A stretch of DNA of 64,000 bases. Origin: Deltaproteobacteria bacterium CG11_big_fil_rev_8_21_14_0_20_47_16 (GTDB lineage Bacteria; UBA10199; GCA-002796325; 1-14-0-20-47-16). Under the pieces are notes generated by a model that worked only from the letters and a program-made list of their open reading frames with translations, did not search any database and was not told the origin of the DNA. A program made the position numbers and the translations under genes. Every line of letters begins with the position of its first letter. Positions within the stretch are counted from its first letter, which is position 1. Below are positions 44,368 through 55,458 of the stretch, piece by piece. Where the stretch lies: the NCBI GenBank assembly GCA_002796325.1, contig PCXA01000018.1:186001-250000 (forward strand), read 5' to 3'.

Positions 44368-45459
44368 ATGCCTCAAACAATGATTCCCAAAAAAGAGCTG
44401 GTTCAAGAAGCACGAACTGTTGCAGCAGCACTTGCACAGTATTCTACCATGGTAGTTGTGGGGATTGGTGGTTCAAGCCAGGGCTTGCGCGCTATTACCT
44501 CTGCACTAGGTGCTCGTAAAAAAACGATCATCATTTGCGACGATCTCGATCCCATTGCGTTTCAGATGGCGACACAACATGTGGACTGGAAAACGACATG
44601 CATCAATGTTGTGAGTAAGTCAGGTGGTACGCTTGAAATTATGGCGCTAGCTTCTGTTGTCGTTGATTTCTTGAAGAAAGCTGTGGGAGAAGACTGGATC
44701 CATCATGTGGCTGTGACCACAGATCCACAAGTTGGTTTTCTAAGGCAGTGGGCCAAGCAACATGATTTGAAGACCTGCCAAATTCCAGCGAATGTTGGTG
44801 GCCGCTTTTCCATTTTTACAGCGGTGGGATTGTTGCCACTGTGTTGGGCAGGCTATGATATTGATGCACTGTTGTTGGGTGCTCAATCTGCTCTTGCAGA
44901 TGCAGCGCCAAAAAAATGGGCAGAACAACAAGTTGAGTGGGACAGATCAGGTCGTTCAATAGCCGTCGTTATGCCTTATAGTTCTCACTTATCAGATTAT
45001 GCCCGTTGGTTTGTTCAGTTGTGGGCAGAAAGTTTGGGAAAGAGTGAAGTGGGGCAGACACCACTCGTTGCAATAGGTACAGCAGACCAGCATGCACAGC
45101 TGCAAATGTTTGCTGAAGGCGCCAAAAACAAATGTATTCGTTTCATCATCGTTAAATCATGGTTGCAGGATATAGTCGTGCCAGAATCTATTAATCCTGA
45201 AACGAGTTACCTATCTGGCAAATCATTTGGGCAATTGCTGACAACTGCAGCTGAGACTACCGCTCAAGCATTGGAGCAGGTGGATTGCCCCTCATATACA
45301 ATTGCACTACCTGAGCTCAATGAAACGGCATTGGGGCATTTGATGATGTGCGATATCATCATGACTTTGGCAGCTGCCAAGCTCTATGGTGTGAATCCAT
45401 TTGGGCAGCCAGGTGTTGAGCTGGGTAAAAAGTTGTGGCGGCAACGAATCGAAGCGTGA
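44368..45459 (+). CDS. pgi: Glucose-6-phosphate isomerase, short form
   Basis: The 363-residue SIS-domain protein has VVVGIGGSSQGLRAI, the phosphate-binding VVSKSGGTLE, NVGGRFSIFTAVGLLP, the family motif DQHAQLQMFAEG and the C-terminal NPFGQPGVELGKKLW with the active-site Lys. It interconverts glucose 6-phosphate and fructose 6-phosphate. Only about 30 residues precede the first SIS motif. Common bacterial enzymes (about 450-550 residues) have a longer N-terminal part, so this is a trimmed version. Motif integrity argues for activity. Confidence 0.88.
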   Translation: MPQTMIPKKELVQEARTVAAALAQYSTMVVVGIGGSSQGLRAITSALGARKKTIIICDDLDPIAFQMATQHVDWKTTCINVVSKSGGTLEIMALASVVVDFLKKAVGEDWIHHVAVTTDPQVGFLRQWAKQHDLKTCQIPANVGGRFSIFTAVGLLPLCWAGYDIDALLLGAQSALADAAPKKWAEQQVEWDRSGRSIAVVMPYSSHLSDYARWFVQLWAESLGKSEVGQTPLVAIGTADQHAQLQMFAEGAKNKCIRFIIVKSWLQDIVVPESINPETSYLSGKSFGQLLTTAAETTAQALEQVDCPSYTIALPELNETALGHLMMCDIIMTLAAAKLYGVNPFGQPGVELGKKLWRQRIEA

Positions 45460-45472
45460 TAAACCCTTCCTC

Positions 45473-45916
45473 ATGTTTCATTCAGGTTTGACCAAACCAG
45501 AGCGTGAACTCCGAACCCTCTTGCGATTTTGGCTCGTGGCCTTCTTCTTAGTCGGTCTTGTATTTGCCACTTTTCCAGACGATGTGAGCGCGTTTTTGAA
45601 TACGGTAGGCCAATACTTACGTTGGCCTGGCCCTGAATTGCCACCCATGCAGGGACATTTATGGCATGTGCTGGCGATTTCCCTCATGGGCATTTTGGTG
45701 GTGATTTGCTCACGTGCGATTAAAGAGTTGGGGCATTCACTTTTATTGGTGAGGTTGTTGATGATGGCCAAATCCATTTCGGGTGTGGGGTACATTATTG
45801 CGTTGGGTGGAACGACGTGTTTCGCATATTTGGCAGGTGCAGTCATTGATCTGGGGATAGCAGGATTAACCTATTTTTATTATCGGCAGGTTGTTGCACT
45901 GAAGGGGTCACAGTAG
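45473..45916 (+). CDS. Small integral membrane protein, function unknown
   Basis: The 147-residue protein has three or four hydrophobic segments (FWLVAFFLVGLVFATFP, WHVLAISLMGILVVICS, IALGGTTCFAYLAGAVIDL, and a following IAGLTYFYY). No family recognised. The ATG at 45473 lies 13 bases after pgi; the longer frame enters pgi. The SDR gene begins 2 bases after its stop, so it is part of an operon with the SDR and acyltransferase genes. Confidence 0.6.
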   Translation: MFHSGLTKPERELRTLLRFWLVAFFLVGLVFATFPDDVSAFLNTVGQYLRWPGPELPPMQGHLWHVLAISLMGILVVICSRAIKELGHSLLLVRLLMMAKSISGVGYIIALGGTTCFAYLAGAVIDLGIAGLTYFYYRQVVALKGSQ

Positions 45917-45918
45917 TC

Positions 45919-46887
45919 GTGGTTAAGTCCAAACAAAAAGTGGTTGCAATTACTGGTACCAGTGAATTTTTGGGTGGCTTGCTTTTAAGAGCACTCATTA
46001 ATGAAGACTGGTGTGAGCGAATTTTGGCGTTAGATGAATATCCTCCCACGCACCATGCAAAGGTGATTTACCACCCAATTCAGTTGGAACATATGGAAAG
46101 TGAAAAGGAGCTACATCGGTTTTTGGATATGCACGGGTGTACAACTTTTATTCATGCAGCATCGCCGCAGCATCCCATGCGTAATTTGGAACGTCTGCAT
46201 GAAATTTTATCGGTGGGTAGTATGTATTTGCTTAACTTGGTTGCTAAGACACACGTAAAGCATTTGATTCTGGCCAGTACTACCGAAGTGTATGGTGCAA
46301 CATCAACAAACCCCAATATGCTTACTGAAACATCGCCGCGTCATGCCAGTCGTGGTAATCCATTTTTACATGACAAAATCGATGTTGAGAAACAGTTTGA
46401 ATATTTTGGTGAACACCATCACGATGTAACCATCAGCATTTTGCGAATGTGTACCATTTTAGGACAAACGTCCCGGACATGGATGACACGATTTTTACGT
46501 CAACGGCTGATTCCAACTGTTGCAGGTTATGATCCACTCGTACAATTTGTGCACGAAAATGATGTAATTCGTGCATTTCTGCACCTTATACAGCATCCAC
46601 ATCAAGGGGCATTTAACATTGTGGGGGACGGGGTAATGCCGTTATCGCGCGCAATTGCAATGGCTGACAAAACGGCAGTTCCCGTACCATCGCCACTGTT
46701 TTATATTACTGCGGATATGTTGTGGCAGGCCAGTGTGAGTCCCGTGCCATCGGCAAGCATTGACTACTTAAAGTATGGATGCGTGGCAGATGGTGGCAAG
46801 GCACGTCGTGAATTAAAGTTTGAACCTGTTTATAATTCAGAAGAAGCGCTGATGACATTTTTGGATGCGCATCGTGAGGAAGAGTAA
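45919..46887 (+). CDS. SDR-family (NAD-dependent epimerase-like) protein, probably altered active site
   Basis: The 322-residue extended-SDR fold starts VVAITGTSEFLGGLLLRAL, where the second Gly of the TGxxGxxG nucleotide loop is Glu. LILASTTEVYGATS gives the usual Ser/Thr strand, but the YxxxK position reads FLHDK, so the catalytic Tyr is Phe. C-terminal GAFNIVGDGVMPLSRAI is typical. It may bind a nucleotide without normal redox catalysis. GTG start at 45919. Its stop overlaps the start of the acyltransferase gene by one base; an SDR/PlsC pairing suggests a shared lipid role. Confidence 0.8.
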   Translation: MVKSKQKVVAITGTSEFLGGLLLRALINEDWCERILALDEYPPTHHAKVIYHPIQLEHMESEKELHRFLDMHGCTTFIHAASPQHPMRNLERLHEILSVGSMYLLNLVAKTHVKHLILASTTEVYGATSTNPNMLTETSPRHASRGNPFLHDKIDVEKQFEYFGEHHHDVTISILRMCTILGQTSRTWMTRFLRQRLIPTVAGYDPLVQFVHENDVIRAFLHLIQHPHQGAFNIVGDGVMPLSRAIAMADKTAVPVPSPLFYITADMLWQASVSPVPSASIDYLKYGCVADGGKARRELKFEPVYNSEEALMTFLDAHREEE

Positions 46888-47759
46888 TGGCACGCAAGAA
46901 GAAATCAGCCAAAAAACATGAAGTTCTGGAACGTTTTGAAATGGCGGTCATGCAGACTGTTATGGGTGTGTGCTCGCTATCTGCTGATTCCCAACAAACG
47001 GACGACTTTGGGTGTGACATGCAGTTTGTGCAAGCTGTTGCGCCTATTTTTGATTGGCTTTACACCGACTACTGGCGTGTTCAAACCATTGGCATGTCTA
47101 ATATTCCTGCCACGGGGCGCGGACTGATTGTCGCGAACCACTCTGGTACTTTACCATTCGATGGCGCCATGCTGAATTTGGCTGTGATGCGCAATCACCC
47201 CCACAAACGCTTCATGCGGTTTTTGGTGGAGGACTTTGTGTTTCACTCACCGTTTATGGGGGTGACCATGAATCGTTTGGGTGGCGTGCGCGCTTGTCCT
47301 GAAAATGCCACCCGACTTTTAGAGCAAGATGATTTGGTGGCTGTGTTTCCCGAAGGTGTGAAGGGTCTCGGCAAATTATATGAGGACCGGTATCAACTGG
47401 CGCGCTTTGGTCGCGGTGGATTTGTGCGAGTTGCCGCTGAAAATGACACACCCATTATTCCCTGTGCCATTATTGGTGCTGAAGAAATTTATCCCATATT
47501 ATGGAAGTCGGATATCTTGGCCAAGTCACTGGGAATTCCATACTTACCTATAACACCGCTTTTCCCGATGTTTGGTGGATTTGGCCTGATTCCGCTGCCG
47601 AGCCAGTGGGTGATTGCATTTGGTAAGCCCATCCATGTACCGAAGTCGGTTTTGGATGATCCGCTCAAAATCCACGAAAAATCGCTCGATATCCGCAATG
47701 TGATTCAGCAGATGGTTGATACGCTGCTCAAATCACGTAAATCGGTCTGGCAATTTTAG
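46887..47759 (+). CDS. PlsC-like lysophospholipid acyltransferase
   Basis: The 290-residue protein has acyltransferase block I VANHSGTLPFDGAML (His and Asp, with wider spacing than the usual HX4D). Block III is VAVFPEGVKGLGK, and PIIPCAIIGAEEIYPI follows as block IV. A basic N-terminus (MARKKKSAKKH) and no clear membrane helix suggest a peripheral inner-membrane protein. It is the partner of the preceding SDR-like gene (one-base overlap) and likely acylates a lysolipid or similar acceptor. Confidence 0.88.
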   Translation: MARKKKSAKKHEVLERFEMAVMQTVMGVCSLSADSQQTDDFGCDMQFVQAVAPIFDWLYTDYWRVQTIGMSNIPATGRGLIVANHSGTLPFDGAMLNLAVMRNHPHKRFMRFLVEDFVFHSPFMGVTMNRLGGVRACPENATRLLEQDDLVAVFPEGVKGLGKLYEDRYQLARFGRGGFVRVAAENDTPIIPCAIIGAEEIYPILWKSDILAKSLGIPYLPITPLFPMFGGFGLIPLPSQWVIAFGKPIHVPKSVLDDPLKIHEKSLDIRNVIQQMVDTLLKSRKSVWQF

Positions 47760-47770
47760 CGTCACGTGAT

Positions 47771-47786
47771 TGTCACAAGAGCTGCC
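47771..47786 (+). promoter_or_regulatory. Degenerate sigma-54-like element before the unknown gene at 47824
   Basis: TGTCACAAGAGCTGCC is identical at 13 of 16 positions to the strong element at 53399-53414 (minus strand), and its distance to the start codon would also be the same. But the invariant -24 GG is GT here, which normally abolishes sigma-54 binding. Confidence 0.2.
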
Positions 47787-47823
47787 GCAACAAATCCATC
47801 GGGTGGCCGATACATCTATATAT

Positions 47824-51622
<3,799 letters not shown>

Positions 51623-51623
51623 G

Positions 51624-51830
51624 TCATCCTCCTCCAACAGCATGGACAATTTCCACGCGGTCCCCGGCAGTAATTTGTAGCTCTGCATGGTGTGATTTTG
51701 GGATAATACGATCGTTAACGGCAACGGCAACACCCGTGACAGGGGCTTTTAAACTTTGTAGCAGCTGCAATACAGTTTGGGGCTGTGAGTACGCTTGGGG
51801 TTGACCGTTAATTGTAATGGTATCTGTCAT
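51624..51830 (-). CDS. thiS: Sulfur-carrier protein ThiS
   Basis: The 68-residue ubiquitin-fold protein starts [13 protein letters not shown] and ends [12 protein letters not shown], with the C-terminal Gly-Gly that is adenylated and thiocarboxylated. First gene of the thi operon. Its ATG immediately follows the TPP riboswitch. Confidence 0.94.
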   Translation of the reverse strand: MTDTITINGQPQAYSQPQTVLQLLQSLKAPVTGVAVAVNDRIIPKSHHAELQITAGDRVEIVHAVGGG

Positions 51831-51833
51831 TGC

Positions 51834-51903
51834 AATCCCTTCGGCGGCATTATCCGCATCAGGTTATGAGGGTATATTCTCAGCCCGCTGGGCACCCCTT
51901 GCT
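51834..51903 (-). promoter_or_regulatory. TPP riboswitch (THI element)
   Basis: The minus strand contains the conserved AAGGGGTGCC, GGGCTGAGA, ACCC, AACCTGAT and CGGATAATGCCG...AAGGGA blocks of the thiamine-pyrophosphate aptamer. A short P1 is formed by GCAA at the 5' side and TTGC at the 3' side, and the thiS ATG lies directly after that TTGC. The AAGGGA that would serve as Shine-Dalgarno is inside the aptamer, so TPP binding should block translation initiation. No separate terminator hairpin is present. Confidence 0.95.
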
Positions 51904-51972
51904 CAAAATCAAATGGGCGCCTATCAAAGGCGCCCATTCAAGTCAAACACCAAACCAATCTTAGGCAGCGTC

Positions 51973-53361
51973 TCAGTATTGGCCTGTGGCTGTGCCTCCG
52001 GTAACAGTAAAGTTGGCGTACTGGCAATTAGTGGTACCGGTGCCATCGCTCTTGAGCAGAAGACCAATTTTTTTGGAACTACCGTAGTTAACTGTTTTAG
52101 TGACAATATCCGTAAATGCGCCCGATGAACCTACACGATAACTCACCGTAAGCGAGGTTCCAGATTGGGCAATTTTTAGGAAGAGTGTTCCTGCAAGTAC
52201 AGACGAATCACTACCTGCCCCTAGCGAAGCAGATAGATTGTCACTGCTTCCATCAACATATGCCGCATTAATAACGATGTTTCCTCCATCAGGCTCAACT
52301 AAGGCCATAATTCCGGTTTGTTGTGATGATTCATCTTGAATCCAAAGGCCGCAAATGTCGTTAGATGAATTGATACCACTGAAAGTTGGAATTGATACAG
52401 TGACAGTGACATTGTCGTTCGCAAATGTTTTGTTTTCTTGAACAAATGAAAATCCAGATGTTGTGGATGTGCTCATATTCAATACATCACCAGCGATGGC
52501 GATCGTTGCGCCACTAGCATTCGCTGCTGTCCAACAGGAACTTAATGTACTCGAATTGCTGAAGTCATCAGAGGTAGAACAGCCTGTAGTATAATTATAA
52601 CTGGTTGCAGCGAGTGCGTTGCCATTAGAGTCCTCGATCGTCTCGGCCAAGTTCAAAACACAGTTTGAAATCTGGGGCAACGCAGCTGTCGGTGTAATGG
52701 TGTAGATTGTGTTGTCAGCTGTTGCAAGGGTAGGGCTTAGCGACGTACCGCTGGGACACTGAAATGTTGTTCCAGCAGTAACAGTGCTGTTGGACATGGC
52801 TGTTGAAAATGTTAATGTCAGTGGCGCTGTTGTGGCACCTGAAATGTCTGTGGTGCCTGATGTGGCAATGGTGCCACTGCTTCCCGTACTTAAAACGGTA
52901 CCTGATAGCGATGCTGTTGGCGTGGATGCAGAGGCTGTTGTGAATGTATAGCTTGCAGCTGTTACTGCTGTCGCAGAGGCGTTGGTTACCCCTGCACTGA
53001 CTGATAATGTGCATGCCGTGCCAGTTGGCATTGATGTAGATGGCGTGATGGTGAATGCCGTACTCGTGTCACCAGATGTAACGCCGGCAATCGTAACTGT
53101 CTGTGCCGAGCTACAAGTCAATGTGATGTTACTGGTAGATGCTGTGCTGGATAGCATTGCTTCAGAGAAGGTAAGTGTGAATGCAGAATCAATAGCAATG
53201 CCTGTGGTGCCGCTTGTATTGATTGTAGTACCACCAGTGGTGGCGAGTGAGGATACCGTGGGGCCTGAAGATGGCGATGTTGTACTAGTGCTACTGCCGC
53301 AGTGGACAAGCAGAAGGACCACTCCCGCCGAAAGCAAAATTTGCTGTATCCGCGTATGCAC
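51973..53361 (-). CDS. Ig-like surface lipoprotein A (Ig repeats plus lectin-like C-terminal domain)
   Basis: The 462-residue protein starts at a GTG (53361), supported by GGAGG five bases upstream and a sigma-54 promoter further up. It has a signal peptide ending LLLVHCGSS (probable lipobox), a Ser/Thr-rich stalk, and two SbsA-type Ig domains (LTFSEAMLSSTASTSNITLTC and the later LTLTFSTAMSNSTVTAGTTF). The C-terminal domain begins CSTSDDFSNSSTLSSCWTAA and is beta-rich, like concanavalin/LamG-type modules. It is paralogous to the lipoprotein at 55419, which shares the SDDFSN...SCWTA motif. The role is probably adhesion or surface binding. Confidence 0.8.
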   Translation of the reverse strand: MHTRIQQILLSAGVVLLLVHCGSSTSTTSPSSGPTVSSLATTGGTTINTSGTTGIAIDSAFTLTFSEAMLSSTASTSNITLTCSSAQTVTIAGVTSGDTSTAFTITPSTSMPTGTACTLSVSAGVTNASATAVTAASYTFTTASASTPTASLSGTVLSTGSSGTIATSGTTDISGATTAPLTLTFSTAMSNSTVTAGTTFQCPSGTSLSPTLATADNTIYTITPTAALPQISNCVLNLAETIEDSNGNALAATSYNYTTGCSTSDDFSNSSTLSSCWTAANASGATIAIAGDVLNMSTSTTSGFSFVQENKTFANDNVTVTVSIPTFSGINSSNDICGLWIQDESSQQTGIMALVEPDGGNIVINAAYVDGSSDNLSASLGAGSDSSVLAGTLFLKIAQSGTSLTVSYRVGSSGAFTDIVTKTVNYGSSKKIGLLLKSDGTGTTNCQYANFTVTGGTATGQY

Positions 53362-53398
53362 ACAACCTCCAGTTGTTGGCCTCAACGTACTGACTAAG

Positions 53399-53414
53399 AG
53401 CAACTCTTGTGCCA
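53399..53414 (-). promoter_or_regulatory. Sigma-54 promoter of Ig-like lipoprotein A
   Basis: The minus strand reads TGGCACAAGAGTTGCT: full -24 (TGGCAC) and -12 (TTGCT) with GG-N10-GC. The -12 C is 53400, so +1 is near 53388, leaving a 27-base leader that contains GGAGG (53370-53366) before the GTG. A TGTTTT-GG-AAAACA dyad lies at 53431-53444, just upstream. Confidence 0.7.
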
Positions 53415-53535
53415 AATGTTTGGACAGTTTTGTTTTGGAAAACATATATATATCAATGTGTTGTTCTTGCTTCTGGGTTTTCAAATTGAGAAGCGGGGGT
53501 TTAAAATACCTGTATATGGGTGAATAACGTCAAAC

Positions 53536-55101
53536 TCACGGTACTGATATGTAATAGACGCCTGCAGCTGTGGGATGATTCATGGAGCCCACTCCACCTA
53601 AGTCTTTAGTGAGAGTTAGGCGATAAACAGTACCTGGTGTGAGGTGGTGGGTTAGCGTAAGGCGTGTATAGTCATGGCTCCAATTTTCAACGGAAAAATC
53701 ATCGTCGCCGATGAGGTTGTTGCCATAGTTAACCGGAATGTTTCCTTCGTAAGGTTCCAGAATGATGTTACCCGAATTAAATGATGCAAGATAAGGTTCA
53801 TAAGAAAGAGACAGTAAAATTGTGGGCGTTAATGTGACTGATGTCGGGTTTGAAGCGTCTGTTGATAAAAGCTCACCATTAATGGTGGCTACTACTGCAA
53901 ATTCACCATCTACCTTGGCATGACAATCAACTTGATTGTTATCGAGTGCAAAGCCAGAACATACGCTATTGGCAATTTCCACGGGTGGTGCAGTGGTGAT
54001 ATCGTCCAATAATGCACAATTAACACTTTCATCTGCGGAGAAACTGATCGGTGCAACATCTTGTACAGCCATGGGTGAATTTTGTTCGACGATTGCAAGA
54101 TATGGGTTGCAGTCTCTGGGATCGCTGCTTTTATTGCCATTGGCATCCCAGCATTCTGTTTGATCTGTGTGTCCATAAATCAAATGCCCTGCGCCATTGA
54201 GAATTTGATACTGAGAAGGATCCAATATAATGGGTCCAGCGTAATCGATTCCAAAAGCAGAAAAGATACGTTCTTGAACAACCTCAGTTTCACCTGCTCT
54301 TTTATAAAATGCGGATAGCGTTGCGTTTGTCTGCTCTTGGATCATTTCCCCTTTACGCGTGCGAATTGTACTGTTGTCATCGGTGGGATCGTAGTGTTCG
54401 CTATCAATAACCTTTGATGTGTATTGAGCACTATCATTTAATGAACCTGTTGCATTGATAATATGCCGATTCCCATTTTCCAAATTTTTTGATGTAATGA
54501 TCGCGGTATCGCCTGTGATGGTTTGAGAACTGTAGAGGGTTTGTACTCCTGCTTCACAAGCATATAAATTAAATTTTGATAGGTTGCCAGAATCATCCTT
54601 CACAAGGCGAAATCGAAAGATCACATCAGACATTCCATGTCCAACATCTACCTTGATAGAAGCATTGTGGTAGTTACCATCATACATGTTGACGCCAGCA
54701 TTGGTGAGTGATGGGGCCACATAGTTTTTGAGAAGACATAATTCCAAGTCCGTTTGCGCACCATCGCTCATCATGCCCCAAAAAAAATTACGTGTTTCGC
54801 AGGCATTCAAACTGTTGCCAAACTTGCTGGTGAGTCCCATGCCTTTAGCAACACTCTGATTTGCAGCCTTCACTGATTTTGCCGATATGTTGGCGCCGCC
54901 ATCCATGACAACGGGCCCCGTAATATAGAGTAGGTCACCCACCGAATCGAGCGATGGAATTTCAACTGCAACTGGGATTCCCACGCCACCCGATGGTGCA
55001 GCATTGCCACCGGAGCCTGGTGGGCTACAGGAAATCAAGCTGATGCCCATTATGGCTGCGGTAAGGATGAACAGGAACGATCTTGTAATGTTAGACTTCA
55101 T
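53536..55101 (-). CDS. Surface lipoprotein B, function unknown
   Basis: The 521-residue protein has signal peptide MKSNITRSFLFILTAAIMGI followed by SLISCSPPGSGG with lipobox LISC. Next to the anchor is NAAPSGGVGIPVAVEIP, nearly repeated in the lipoprotein at 56691 (NAAPSGGSSAPIAVEVP), so the two are paralogous. The body has several Cys and an Ig-like C-terminal end (LTHHLTPGTVYRLTLTKDLGG, as in SbsA Ig domains). No enzyme motif. The ATG has no Shine-Dalgarno and lies 13 bases after the -12 element of a sigma-54-like promoter. Downstream is lipoprotein A with its own promoter. Confidence 0.8.
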   Translation of the reverse strand: MKSNITRSFLFILTAAIMGISLISCSPPGSGGNAAPSGGVGIPVAVEIPSLDSVGDLLYITGPVVMDGGANISAKSVKAANQSVAKGMGLTSKFGNSLNACETRNFFWGMMSDGAQTDLELCLLKNYVAPSLTNAGVNMYDGNYHNASIKVDVGHGMSDVIFRFRLVKDDSGNLSKFNLYACEAGVQTLYSSQTITGDTAIITSKNLENGNRHIINATGSLNDSAQYTSKVIDSEHYDPTDDNSTIRTRKGEMIQEQTNATLSAFYKRAGETEVVQERIFSAFGIDYAGPIILDPSQYQILNGAGHLIYGHTDQTECWDANGNKSSDPRDCNPYLAIVEQNSPMAVQDVAPISFSADESVNCALLDDITTAPPVEIANSVCSGFALDNNQVDCHAKVDGEFAVVATINGELLSTDASNPTSVTLTPTILLSLSYEPYLASFNSGNIILEPYEGNIPVNYGNNLIGDDDFSVENWSHDYTRLTLTHHLTPGTVYRLTLTKDLGGVGSMNHPTAAGVYYISVP

Positions 55102-55113
55102 GCAGTTGCTTAG

Positions 55114-55129
55114 AGCAAAAATTGGGCCA
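55114..55129 (-). promoter_or_regulatory. Candidate sigma-54 promoter of lipoprotein B
   Basis: The minus strand reads TGGCCCAATTTTTGCT: GG-N10-GC with a perfect TTGCT and one change in the -24 half (TGGCCC). With the -12 C at 55115, +1 falls near 55103, two bases before the ATG. Confidence 0.55.
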
Positions 55130-55338
55130 AATATAATTTTGTCCAAATTTTGAATTACTTTTAAATATCAAGTAGTTGAAATTCCTAATATGAGAATGTT
55201 TCTTGTAGTTTTGAAAATGGTGAGTATGTTTTGTCAATTTAAATGGGTGCTTTGCTACCTGTAAAGTTTCTTCCAGCTGCGTTGGTTTTACATCACCTGG
55301 TGTGTATCAATTCACCTCTTTTCGAGGATTGTATCAAA

Positions 55339-55458
55339 ATGAGTTTTTTTAAGTATTTGTTAAATAAGGGGTTTATCCCTGTATTGTTTGGCATTGTTAT
55401 TGCTCTTATACCTGACATATGTGCCGTTCGCGTCTACATGCGGGTGTTACTATTGTGA
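55339..55458 (+). CDS. Possible 39-residue hydrophobic leader peptide
   Basis: MSFFKYLLNKGFIPVLFGIV and about 19 more residues, preceded by GAGGA nine bases before the ATG. It overlaps the first 40 bases of lipoprotein C in another frame and spans the candidate sigma-54 element. If transcribed from a promoter further upstream it could couple translation to lipoprotein C. More likely fortuitous. Confidence 0.15.
   Translation: MSFFKYLLNKGFIPVLFGIVIALIPDICAVRVYMRVLLL
55389..55404 (+). promoter_or_regulatory. Candidate sigma-54 promoter of Ig-like lipoprotein C
   Basis: TGGCATTGTTATTGCT: GG-N10-GC, perfect TTGCT, -24 half TGGCAT. The -12 C is 55403, so +1 is near 55415, four bases before the ATG at 55419. 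An in-frame TGA at 55413-55415 excludes a longer protein. Confidence 0.6.

Larger units (their letters stand above)
55102..55418. other. A+T-rich divergent intergenic region between the two lipoprotein pairs
   Basis: It holds the outward-facing sigma-54-like elements at both ends. Between them are GTTTCTT repeats (near 55199 and 55266) and a CACC-T-GGTG dyad (near 55297). A possible 39-codon hydrophobic reading frame (55339-55458) has GAGGA upstream. Otherwise I see nothing coding. Confidence 0.4.

Noticed and set aside
53362..53484. ATG at 53484 as start of Ig-like lipoprotein A
   Set aside because: It would place 41 extra residues before the signal peptide and include the sigma-54 promoter in the coding region. 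The GTG at 53361 has GGAGG and the correct promoter spacing.
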